Shown here: one piece after another, positions 35,792 to 45,827 of the stretch
How the letters are laid out: the number at the start of each line of letters is the position of its first letter
How positions within the stretch are numbered: the stretch's first letter is position 1
DNA from: Chlorokybus atmophyticus
Taxonomy: Eukaryota > Streptophyta > Chlorokybophyceae > Chlorokybales > Chlorokybaceae
Length of the DNA: 64,000 nt
Direction of reading: 5' to 3'
Assembly: GCA_009103225.1 (NCBI GenBank)
Contig: RHPI01002402.1
Span: forward strand, 880,014-944,013
Position numbers and translations under genes: made by a program
The notes under the pieces: model-generated
Seen by the model: only the letters and a program-made list of their open reading frames with translations
Told to the model about the DNA's origin: nothing
Database searches by the model: none

Positions 35792-37281
35792 CTAAATCTC
35801 GTCCTCGTCTGCAAACTCGTCTATTGGTGGGTAATTACCGACCTGCAAGTGCAGCATGATGAGAGACCAGAGTGGTAAAACAACACAACACAACTATCAA
35901 TGTATTACGGTCGCCATTCGTGTGGCCAGTATGACAGACTTTGTGCATGCAGGCAACAAACGGACAGCCCAATTGGTGAATATAACCTGCATTACCTTGA
36001 CTTTATCAGGCCGTACCACGCTTCCATAGCCAGGTTGGCATTCAAAAAGCCTCACGCCCTTGACACTACATCCGCAAAGAGAGTTTGCCAAACAAGCCTC
36101 GTTGCTGACACATGCAATAACAATTCCATCATTTGGTTTTCTACGGACCTGCCATCGTTCTTGCCCACTGGTTCATCGTATGCTATACCGATCCAGTAAC
36201 CAGGCGCCAGGCTGTCAACCTTGCCAACAAAGCGCACTCCACCGCGTTTGGCACCTGGGTCAACTTCGCAACGCTGGCCAACCTGCGCAGGCATGCTATT
36301 ATCAGACCACTGCCAAGTACTACTGAGCGGCATGTGTACATGCCACTGCCGTGCACTTGAGAGTGAGGCATTTGATGATGGTAAAAGCCTACAGCGCCTG
36401 CGAACATTGACAGACGTTGACGTGATGTATAGCAGGCAATGGCCTGCAGCAAGCAAGCAATGCATGTGCCACCGTTGCGACCCTACAGAACTGTTGCATG
36501 ATTACCGTTTCAATTTCTCATGAAAGCAAACACGCGATGATCAGCTTGACAACCCACACGAGACAATGCACAAGAGATAAACCCTCACACACAACGAGAA
36601 GGTTCCTCATCACATGCCTTTCGACAATACTCTTGCTAGCATTGACACTGGCTCAGTTTACACAACACACAACAACGCAAGTACACTCTTCCTCCAAAGA
36701 TGACACACCTGTATGTTGCCCGCAATGTCCGCCATGTACTCGGGGTCGGTGACCTTGGCGGCGGGCTCTTTGGGCACGTAGGGTTGTCCTCTGCGCTCGG
36801 CCATCTCTCGCTCCAGCGTCCACGTGGGGTCTTGAGCCAGCTTCTCCTGCTTGTACTTGCGGAAGCTATCTGCGCGGGCGTCGTAGGCGTCCTCCGAGAT
36901 GCGGTACTTTTCCACGAGGGTTAGGTCCTCCAGCTGCCTGTTGGCGGAGACGGAGTTGGGGTCCATGTCCTCCACGTGGAGGGTGTCGCCGTCCCTGGGT
37001 GAGTAGTAGCCGAGCGGGCGGTTGTCATCGGCCATGGGGTGAGGGTCCGGCTCCCCCCTGGCATTGAGCAACCACAGGCGCATGGAGGCGGCGGACGTCC
37101 CCGTGTGCGTGCGCAGCTTGTCCTTCACCGCCGCCACAGGCGACTGCAGGTCGAACCGCAGCTCCGTGAAGCGCTGCTTCAAGTTGGAATGCGTGACGTG
37201 AAGAAGAACAGTGCTCTCAGCCTTCGACTGGCTACCGTCCTGCATGACGTAAGACCGCAGCGCAGCCATCTCCGCCGCCAT
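35792..37281 (-). CDS. TBCB: Tubulin-folding cofactor B (UBL + CAP-Gly)
   Basis: Binds newly folded alpha-tubulin and works with cofactor E. Four exons join in phase: 37281-36709, 36282-36149, 36065-35996 and 35842-35792, giving 275 residues. Residues about 10-105 form the ubiquitin-like domain ([20 protein letters not shown] to [20 protein letters not shown]), a linker with [20 protein letters not shown] follows, and the CAP-Gly domain covers [37 protein letters not shown] and [20 protein letters not shown]. The protein ends EFADEDEI, the acidic tail typical of the family. The donor at 36148-36143 (GTCCGT) is non-ideal and adds one residue relative to animal CAP-Gly. A segment of the first exon is duplicated at 30933-31159. 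Confidence 0.95.
36764..36990 (-). repeat. Source segment of the 227-bp duplication
   Basis: Lies inside TBCB exon 1 and is identical to 30933-31159. Here it is in frame and flanked by normal TBCB coding sequence, so this is the functional copy. Confidence 0.9.
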
Positions 37282-37433
37282 GGCGCCCACCACCACCACC
37301 ACCACCACCGCAACAACAACTGCCACACTGCTTTGCACACACTTGCGTTCCCGCCAACAAACTGAACAAGCCGGATCATCTGTGTCACTGAGCTCACTAA
37401 GTCGGCTCACTAATCCTATGATCCCAATACTAA

Positions 37434-37488
37434 CGTCACACCGTGTGACGCTGGTTACCGTCACGCGTGCATTGCGCGTGACGCTGGT
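37434..37488 (-). promoter_or_regulatory. Paired TGACG palindromes upstream of TBCB
   Basis: CGTCACACCGTGTGACG (37434-37450) is a palindrome apart from its centre base. GTCACGCG (37460-37467) pairs with CGCGTGAC (37475-37482). Both contain TGACG, the core of bZIP (as-1/CRE-like) sites, and GTGACGCTGGT is repeated at 33-bp spacing (37445 and 37478). They lie 150-210 bp upstream of the TBCB start codon. Function is inferred. Confidence 0.45.
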
Positions 37489-37849
37489 CGTGTAGCCACG
37501 TGGCATGTAAACACTGACACAGGCGGACCGCCGCCGCCACCGCCGCTAGCCGCGGCCGCAGCCGCTGGCGACAGTGGCGGCGGCGGCGGCGGCGGTAGCG
37601 AGCTGGTTTTGGGGGCGGTGACACGCGGGTGCTAATGTGACTGGCGGGAGTGGTGGCGACCTGTTGAGGGCGGAGGTGGTGGGGACGGAGCAGGGCGGAC
37701 CAAGCTCCGCCCATTGGCGGCGGCGACGGTGGCAAGCACGAGGTATGTCGCCAGGTTGTGACTAGTAGAAGGGGTGGGGGAAAGATGATCCCAACTCAAT
37801 ACGCAATGTCAGCTGTCTGTGCATGCACTTAGGGTTAGACGCAGTTGAT

Positions 37850-37887
37850 GGCAGTTGCACTGGCAGGCAACTGCCAGTGCAACTGCC
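37850..37887. repeat. 17-bp perfect hairpin with GCAA loop
   Basis: GGCAGTTGCACTGGCAG and its exact complement CTGCCAGTGCAACTGCC flank GCAA, a GNRA-type tetraloop. No protein gene overlaps it. Confidence 0.9.
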
Positions 37888-38453
37888 TGTATCAAGCTTG
37901 ACTTGACCATTCACACATTGACTCAACTAATTGTTTGCATGCAATGCAGCGCATGTTACAACTTGTAGCAGCGCGCGCGCACACAACACAACATAACATT
38001 GAGACCCCACTTCAACATGCGCACAAGCACGCAGCAGCAACGCAAGCACACAACTGAGATTGCATGCAGCGGCATATTGAGCTTGCTTCCAGACAGGCAA
38101 GCAGCAACACACGCACAAGCACTCATGTCCAGTCACAGACACAACCAGGTCATGCATGCACGCACGCAAGCACGCGCACGTACGCATGCAGTCACTTGCG
38201 CGAGCGCAGTCACTGTCACAATCGCATGCGCGCACGCGCACACTCACCAACTTACTCACATACACACAGAGCTTACTCCCTCAGCAAACGCACGCACGCA
38301 CATACGCACGCACACACAAGGAGCCGAGTGCATACGCACAGCTCAGTGCACGTCATGCAGGGTCCAAACTTGCTGGTGGGTCTTCAAGTACTCATGCACT
38401 CATGCATGCATAGGTAGGGACTGGTGCACTTGACGGCTGCGTGGTCTTCAACC
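37888..38453. repeat. Intergenic, CACG/CAAGCACG-rich low-complexity DNA
   Basis: From about 37972 to 38335 the plus strand is dominated by CACACG, GCACGCA and CGCACGCG tracts. No gene is supported; the promoter of the gene at 38454 should lie at its right end. Confidence 0.7.
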
Positions 38454-40128
38454 ATGGAGGTAGATGGCATGGTAGACCACTGGGACCGTGATCGTGATGC
38501 CGATGAAGCTGCATCGCAGTATAAACACAGCCAGGGTAGACAGCAGGCGCCAGCAACACCTACCAGGTACATTGCTGACGAGAATGCGTCATGCGTGTGT
38601 GCGCACTTGTGCATGGCTTACATCAGCATTGTGTGTAACAGGTATGGTGAAGCGGATCATCAAGAACGCCAGCAGCGGGGCAGTGCAGAGCACGTACATT
38701 ACAACTTGGGGGCGAGTAACCAAGCGATGCAAGGTGGGTTCAGCGATAGACGGCCCACTCACCAGGAGGCAAGTAGCACACAAGTAGCAAATACAACCTG
38801 CCATGCACACGGTTGTGTCTCAGCCAACGTCTGAACAAGGTTGCTGCAGCGATCGATGTTTGCTTCAGTTCAGTGTGCATCTGCTCTGCTTCCAACTGCG
38901 GATGACACAGCAGCATCTATCATGCCTGCCTGGCTTGTTGTAAACAAGACTTCCTGTAGGTCTACTATACTGGTTTTCAGCCAGTACCCTGGCAACAAGC
39001 AGCATCTTTTGCTGTTGATCAGGTAAGTAGTTTACGGTTGTTGATACGCTATATTGTTGCAAGTTTTTGTAAGCACCACTGACAGGAAGCCTGAACTTGC
39101 AGAGTGGTTTTGCGAGTACTGTTAGCAATGGCAGCTATCCCACCCCTTCCCCACCCACAAGGCCCATAGCACCTGTACCTCGAAGGATCACAGCCCGGGC
39201 AGTGCACCACAGTTCTGCAGCTTCGCACGCTTCATCACCGCAGGATTTTGATGGTTCATCTCCAAGTTGGCAGCAGTTGGCTGCAGGGCGCCACAACAAC
39301 GGTGAGGCAGCACAGCACCTGTCTGTATCCCTCCTCCAGCAGCAAAGGGATGCCCAACATGCCCACACGCACAACTTCCACAACCCGTCCAACTTCACCC
39401 CTCCCTCTGCTTATGTGGGTCCGTGGACGGTCGTGGCGCCGACGTGCGCGTACTACCCGGCAGATAGCCTCACGGTTCGACAAGCAGCGGACGATGAGGC
39501 TGTCGACATGGCTTCATGCGAACAACACTCACCAGCACACTTCAACAATGGTGTGATGCCGGGTGACCCGCCGGGTACTGTATTAGGCATGGTGCCCGGC
39601 ATGTCCGCGCTAGCACTGGCGAACGCTGCACGCAAAGCTGCAATGGAAGCAGCAAGAAAAGCTAGAGCAAAAGCGGAAGGACACGGTGATGAGGTTGTTG
39701 TTGTAGAGGATGAGTCGGCTCCAGGCGTGGCAACGGAGCAGCTGTCAACCCATACAGCTGTCTGTGAAGCGTGCAAGCGCGCGAAGAAGACGCTGCGCTT
39801 CTGTAGAGTGGTGAGTTGCAACTTTGCTGTGCATGAAGCGGTGTGCCTGTTGACCAGGACAGAGGGCATGGGTGTATGCTGACTCAACAACTCTCACAGA
39901 ATCGAAGTCATACGGCGCCAGGTTGGGACACGTTACATACGACGGGAAATGCTGTGGAGTTACCAGACGTGTGTCCCAAGTGTAAACGACAGAAGAAAGG
40001 TCGTGTTTACTGCCGCCAGGTATTTGCACAGGTCCAGTTCAGCAGAGTTGCCCTACTGTTGTACTATCTATCTATCTGTTTGCTGACTACTCCTCGGTAT
40101 GCAGATGCAACAGCATACAGAGGTGTGA
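38454..40128 (+). CDS. Unrecognised protein with a duplicated CxxCKR...C motif
   Basis: I do not recognise this gene. Supported exons: 38454-38566 (acidic, MEVDGMVDHWDRDRDADE), one from 38642, a long exon 39103-39810, then 39901-40019 and 40105-40128, the last three joined in phase and ending in TGA. The long exon is Ser/Pro/His/Gln-rich, then has an Ala/Arg/Lys helix (ALANAARKAAMEAARKARAK) and an acidic patch. Two Cys motifs follow on successive exons: VCEACKRAKKTLRFCR and VCPKCKRQKKGRVYCRQ, each C-x2-C-K-R-x-K-K-x(4)-C-R. They look like a duplicated small metal-binding or basic nucleic-acid-binding element. The join between 38733 and 39103 is unresolved, and the first exons could belong to another transcript. 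Confidence 0.45.
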
Positions 40129-40610
40129 GCGATTTTGCAGCTTAGAGCTCAGCTTCGTATCAATTTTGCCGTCGCTGTCATTGACAGTTGCTAGGGGTGT
40201 AACGATTTGTCATACCCAAGGCACTTGCTTCTAACATGAGGGCTGTATATGCTCTTCTGTCACAGTTAGCGAGCCAGGGCAGTTTCAGATGTGGTACAGC
40301 CGCTACGTGTTCTGTCTCATGAGCAGTCAACAGCGTGGGTCTCGCAGTCAGGTCATGCTTGGCTTGCTCCAAGGCACATTAGCACACAGAGTTGTGCGGT
40401 GTCAGATTCAGGATTTTGTCTTGCACAAGCCATCTTACAGTAGATACAATACGTGGTTGTGACGTGCGCAAGAAACAATGATGTATCACAACAAAAACAT
40501 GCGTAGCAGAGTCCTAATTCTGGCCCGCCATTATAGACCTGGCGATATGACGCGGCACTGGCATGCCGCGAGCGCGCGTGTGTGTGTTTTTTTTTGGGGG
40601 GGGGGGGGGG

Positions 40611-40643
40611 NNNNNNNNNNNNNNNNNNNNNNNNNNNNNNNNN
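40611..40643. other. Assembly gap (33 N)
   Basis: Flanked on the left by T-run and G-run and on the right by GGGGGG, so the gap sits in a G-homopolymer. Confidence 0.99.
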
Positions 40644-40967
40644 GGGGGGAAGGGAATGGGGGGCAGCACTGACAGTCCATGTTTGCATCCCAGATGATAG
40701 ATGATGAAGATGATGATATAACATCAGCCATGCTGAGCAAGCCACAATCAGCACATGCATGTGGTCGCAGGCACGCCGCCGCCGCCGCCGCCGCCGCCTC
40801 CTCATACTCCTCCTGGTACTCCGCCTCCTAGTCGAACCCAGGTCCACTATGCCTGACATTCGCCGCGTCATTGACCTACTGCCCCTGTGTGCCATCATCC
40901 GGCCATCAATGAAGATGTTTGGGTGAGTGCACGCTAACTCCATTAGGGCTGGTCGAGCAATGCTCCT

Positions 40968-41120
40968 GTCGTACCATGGATGGTACGACATAGCCATTGT
41001 ACGCCAATGGCTGGGGTTGGACGAGAGATGCATATGTCGCACCGTGAATGTTACGCCCAAGCCATTCTTACCCTTGGTTGTACGAAGCATGGATGGTACG
41101 AGTGCATAAGTCGTACCATC
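40968..41120. repeat. Cluster of TCGTACCAT inverted repeats
   Basis: GTCGTACCAT-GG-ATGGTACGAC (40968-40989) is a near-contiguous palindrome. GATGGTACGA (41092-41101) and TCGTACCATC (41111-41120) form a second with a 9-base loop. Four copies of the same 9-mer core in about 150 bp suggest a regulator-binding cluster or the ends of a small mobile element. Confidence 0.75.
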
Positions 41121-41530
41121 AACCATAGAAGACAGAAGATATGACCGCACTACACGTGCGACTCTAGTGCGGGACACCAGACGTTCAAAACCGCCTCATT
41201 TTCGTTTTCGCGCCTCGTACACTTGGGCGGGCCAACTGGCGGCGGCAGCGTTAAATGCGGCAGCGCGACCATCAGCTAAGCAGGCGGCACCCGACTATCA
41301 GTTAGAGAGATGCCTCGTGGTCCATCTGTAGGTGCACCTTGCCGTTGAAGTCGGCACCCCAAGTCCACATTGCCCCCAGTGAAAAACCAAACACCCGTCG
41401 CCAACCAGCAGCAGCCACTCTTGGCCAAGTAATCACAGCAAGATCCCGCGCTAATGCCCAGCCCATCACAACAACTTCACCTGACACCGCAGTCGCAAGG
41501 GCAAGCTGGAAGGTGCATGCAGTCTGAATG

Positions 41531-41690
41531 CACTGTGCACGTTGCTTCTTGCTCAACTTCAAATTTTGATGCTTGCATCTTTTATGACTAGCACAGTGAC
41601 TCACTGCATGCGTCCAAATACACTGTGCACGTTGCTTCTTGCTCAACTGTGAGGGTTGCATCTTTCATGGCTGGCAGCATGACTCACGTG
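41531..41690 (+). repeat. Tandem duplication, 90-bp period
   Basis: CACTGTGCACGTTGCTTCTT at 41531 recurs at 41621, and both copies continue with GCTCAAC and later a TGCATCTTT.ATG...TGACTCAC block. The second copy is shorter internally. Confidence 0.8.
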
Positions 41691-41692
41691 GT

Positions 41693-43122
41693 TGTGCTTG
41701 CAAAGGGTCGATTGGACCCAACCTAGACGCATTTGGCCGTAACGTAGCCACCTCGGCCGTCAGCAACCCTTCCCCAAGCAAGTGGAAGATTGGCAACGAG
41801 GTAAGCACTGTGTCACACTGTGACACTATGACACTATGTGAAGCGGATTGTTCTTCTGTGGACAGCATTTGAGAAATGCCGTCGTTGAAATCATAAACGG
41901 CCACTGGTTGGATAGCCACATTTACCTCAAGGAAGACGCTATTTGTAGCGTCATGTGTCAGGTGCTGTAAATGCTTCATGACCTCATTGCACCGTGACAC
42001 TAACCAAACCTGCCCGTGCTAGGTAGTTGGCTTTAACCATGATGACGAGGCCGATGCGGCCAAGTTATATGAGGTGTACTGAACGCCTAAGGAGTGCCCC
42101 TTCCACCGGAGTATCGCCTTGAAGAAAGCTACGCAGATCCGGTCTGAGCACGTCACCAAGATCAAGCATGTCCTTGAGAAGGAGTACAAGTGGACATTGT
42201 TTAACAACAACAGGCGCAAGCGTTGGGTCCCTTACCACCATGTCTGCTATGCAACAGTGCCTACTAACTCAGCCTCCATACACACGTACGCATCTCCTAT
42301 TGTAACCAATTTAATTAGGCATATCGACGCCCCAATGGACCTCAAGACCCAAAAAGCCCAGATGCGCAACGCGCTCCAAAGTAAGTCATAGGCACTATTT
42401 TAGCCTTGTGCAGGGTCGACTTGAACTATCTATATCATGGCTAATGCCTTGTTGCTATGACTCTCGCAGACAAGTTATGGCGGAAATCTGAGGTGACCGA
42501 CAATGCAGACCCGGAGCGGAGGAGATGCATCAATGAATGGGGTAATCCCATAATCTGGAAAATGCTCGTGCAATTCAGGTTACGCCGTCACTACACCTGG
42601 TCGCCGGCAGTTGACAGTAAACCACCTCGCATACCTGTTGCTTACGGTGAGCACTCTGAATGGAATCACTAGCAATTCAAGAGTGCTGTAGCCCCAGATT
42701 ACAGGCTTGCAGACGCGCTGCAGTAAATGGTGGCTTTTGATGCCACTAAGACATGCCTGTAAACTACGCAGGTGGAGCGCATCATCAAGGGCATCGATAG
42801 AGACCCTCTCCTAGCTGCCAGCATCGACACACATGAAGAGTACCTCAGCGAAATTTACACCATGATCATGTTAGCGGGAAATGAGGCAACGGTACAGGCA
42901 GCCCTCCAGCCATTCACCCTTGTGAAACGCCGCACTGCATCTCGTGTCGAATACCTGAAAGATCCCAATCGGCGCCGGCCGCAAGAGATTACAGCTCGTA
43001 AACCGCTCGCTGAGGCAGAAGCAGCATTGGATTGGCTGGCGCAACCGTTCGAAGAGGAGGAAGAGCAAGCTTCGGCGTCTCATCTATGTTTGTTCCCCAG
43101 CGTGTGGTGCTTTGTTCCATGA
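41693..43122 (+). pseudogene. Eroded unrecognised gene with an in-frame stop
   Basis: I do not recognise the protein. Exons joined by good splice sites in phase: up to 41800 (IGPNLDAFGRNVATSA, KWKIGNE), 42023-42380 (VVGFNHDDEADAAKLYEVY then a TGA at 42080-42082, then SIALKKATQIRSEHVTKIKH and more), 42470-42646 (NKLWRKSEVTDNADPERRRC). A further exon starts after an acceptor at 42772 (VERIIKGIDRDPLLAASIDT) and runs to 43122 with an acidic end. A stretch at 42672-42725 (QFKSAVAPDYRLADALQ) also looks coding but is bounded by stops. The single in-frame TGA inside otherwise continuous coding sequence, and the failure to join 42646 to 42772 in frame, suggest decay; a sequencing error or mis-set splice sites are possible. 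The setting (gap, palindromes, tandem repeats on both sides) suits a mobile-element remnant. Confidence 0.4.
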
Positions 43123-43511
43123 TGACGTGCAAGGCGATTATGGAGAGGAGATGTAGCGCAGTTGGTAGTCCGTTTAGCTGGTAGTGTCCACAGCTGCAAG
43201 ACTCTTGTAACTTAGTGTTGTGCATTTCAAACCAGCTCAGTCAATCGTCATTATGCTCATGCACTCACCAACTTGCATCCCGATGATATACAACAAAACA
43301 GCAGGCAACGCAAGTCACATAATTGAACTACAAGCCTTGGCAAGTGACTGAGAGACACTGTACACAGCTCAGGTACTTGTATACAGCACAGGCACGTAAC
43401 GATGCTGGCAGTCACTGACAGTCGCGTGTAGTCATGCTATGCAAATACATATTACGACAGTTAGGCATTTGTCACCTTCAGTTGCTTGAAAGGTGCCTTA
43501 TCTTGTCGGCA

Positions 43512-43845
43512 ATTACTCGTTCGGTGCTTGTGAATTAAGCTCAGTCGTCTGCGCCGGACTGGTGTGTAACCTGCAGGTGCCTGTCACATAGGCTGAGTCA
43601 TCGAAGTTAGACTGATGTGTAACTTGCAGGTGCCCGTTGATTGGGTATTGTCACCTGTTAAGGCCTAATAAGTAACTAACAGGTGCCCGTAAATTAGAAT
43701 TAGTCACCTGTTAAGGCCTGATATGTAACTTATATGTGCCCGCTAATTGGGTCTAGTTATCTGTTAATGCCTATCAAGTAATTAACAGGTGCCTGCTAAT
43801 TAGACATAATCAACCTTTAAAGATTGAATTGTAACGGGAAGGGCC
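43512..43845 (+). repeat. Tandem array, 53-bp period, about six copies
   Basis: Five exact-period copies start at 43566, 43619, 43672, 43725 and 43778, with a more diverged copy before (about 43512) and a partial one after (43831). The consensus begins GTAACTTACAGGTGCCCGYT and continues through AATTGGG..TAGTCACCTGTTA and AGGCCTGAT. Internal divergence is substantial but almost without indels. Confidence 0.92.
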
Positions 43846-44315
43846 TGATAGTAACGGAAGTTGTACTCAGGCTCGTGCATCGAGATTACAAATGGACTGA
43901 GCCACGACAGCCTCAATAAGTATCTTCATGTGCACGGCCGTTGCCAATATTTAGTCGACCGGCAGGGGAAACAGTTTGCGACGACCCAGGCACCGACATA
44001 TCTAAGCAAGCCAAGCTGGGTTTTGTGGTTTCGCAATGCATACGCTTTTTGAGTTTGAGTACAGGTCTCAATTTGTTCGTGACATGTCGGACCTGCTGTT
44101 GACAACAGCGATGTCGTCGTGCACTTGGCGCTGGCTCCAACCTCTACCTCAGCTTTCTCCCTGCGATCTTCAGGTGGTTGATTGTTGAGTCTTGCCAAGC
44201 CTGCTGCTGCCTACTCCCACGTCTTTGAGGGTTTCACTTATTCTGAGGTCTGGTTGTACTGGTCTACAGGCTAATAGCTCTTGGCCCCCGCTTAATCTAC
44301 CTTGTACTTGCTGCT

Positions 44316-44316
<1 letters not shown>

Positions 44317-44351
<35 letters not shown>
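44317..44351. repeat. (GT)n microsatellite
   Basis: About 17 uninterrupted GT units. Confidence 0.97.
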
Positions 44352-44352
<1 letters not shown>

Positions 44353-45827
44353 AAGCATCTGCAATTCTGGCCCCTCCCGTTCAGCTTCAGCACGCTTGTA
44401 AATCAGCTCTTATGCGAGTTAAGTTTAATAATAGCGTTAACAAGTTTATATGCTAAAAATCTTTTATTATGGGCTACTCATGCATTGTGAACAATATATA
44501 AAAACTGCGATTGGCTGCATTATTAGTAGGTAATATAAAACACATCAAAGGGTTAACTTCATTATTTATGCGTTTGACATACTGTGACCTACAAATTTGG
44601 TACGTGATTGTTTTCGGTTACTTCTATTGCATAACATAAAAGCTTTTGCAATATGAGAGTCATTATGCATAATACTTATGATGAGTGCGCCTACTACTAG
44701 TCGGCAAGACTTGAATGTTATGTAAGTCTCGTAGATGCATAAGTCGATGTTAATTCATCAAATAAGTATATTAAACAAATCCCCGACTGCTTCTCGCGTA
44801 TACATTGTAAGTGGATGATATTAAGCACCACAACACGTTAGTCAGATGTGTATGCGCTCACCACAATGCGATGCGTGAAGCACATATATATGTAAGTGAT
44901 GCGAATGGCATAGGCATGCTTACAGCGTATGCATTACGCCTTCGGCGCTTGTCCCATGTGTAATCGCTGATCAATGCATTTCACGAGGTGTGTAACCGAA
45001 TGCAATCGTATACAACTCAATTTGTACATCGACATGAAGGGACTTGTTTGTTACAAGCTGAATTGTACCAGTATTCAATTTGGGCAAGCTGCATGCAGGC
45101 TGCTTGTCACTAACATTGTGACCTTTTTGACCTCCTTGAAGGACGCCGGCTGCGTGCCTAGGCGGCCCTCCGCGTATTCGAGACGGTTCTTGCTTGTTGT
45201 ACATCATTGTTCCAGGACGTGCAATGCCGAACCTGCATTGGAAAGCGTGCAACTTAACCAGTCATTGCCAGGTGGTGCCACTAGTCATTGACCACCCGGC
45301 TCGGCTGTGCTCCAGGACTAATTGAGCCTCTTCCAGGACTGAGCAGCCGTGAGAAACCTTTGCGTTAGAGGAGCTCTGCTATGGGACCAACTCCGTGATT
45401 GGTCGTGATGGCTTGTGTCTGGATAGGGATGCGTCGGAGGGCCGCCCGCTATGAGACAGCGCGGTGCGGACCCATGCAGATGCCCGCACAAGGGCATCGC
45501 CATCGCACGGTGCGGCGCTGAACGGACAACGCGCGGCCCGTGTCAGCAAGCGTTAGCCTAACCGCGGTCGGACATCAAATTACAGTTTCCTCCCTTCCAA
45601 ACCAGAAGAACTGAATCCAGGTGGATGGGTAAGTGATTCATACCCTCTCGCAGTGAACTAAGCTGGCTGTGAGGAAGAACCGAGCGAATTGGTTAGGAGG
45701 GAGTTTGTGCTAACTGAGTTGGTCTGCAGCAGGGGATTGTAGCCGTGCATGCAGACGGCGAGGTCGGTAGCAGCGTTGGCGGTGCAGGCGGTGTCGGCGA
45801 GGACGTCAGCGAAGGGCGCGGGTTGCA

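Larger units (their letters stand above)
40129..41690. other. Gene-poor region with gap, GCC repeat and palindromes
   Basis: Includes the N gap at 40611-40643, a (GCC)n run at 40777-40800 and the TCGTACCAT palindrome cluster. A short frame starting ATG at 40850 and ending in a GTGAGT donor near 40923 (PDIRRVIDLLPLCAIIRPSM) could be an exon but has no partner I can support. Confidence 0.5.
43123..45827. other. Gene-poor region, partly AT-rich, upstream of psbY
   Basis: Holds the 53-bp tandem array, a GT microsatellite and, at about 44400-44970, DNA clearly richer in A and T than the rest. GC content rises again after 45100. The psbY promoter and 5' leader should lie in about 45500-45827. No coding region is supported. 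Confidence 0.6.

Noticed and set aside
43512-43845. CRISPR-like array
   Set aside because: The 53-bp units are contiguous diverged copies with no unique spacers, in a eukaryotic setting.
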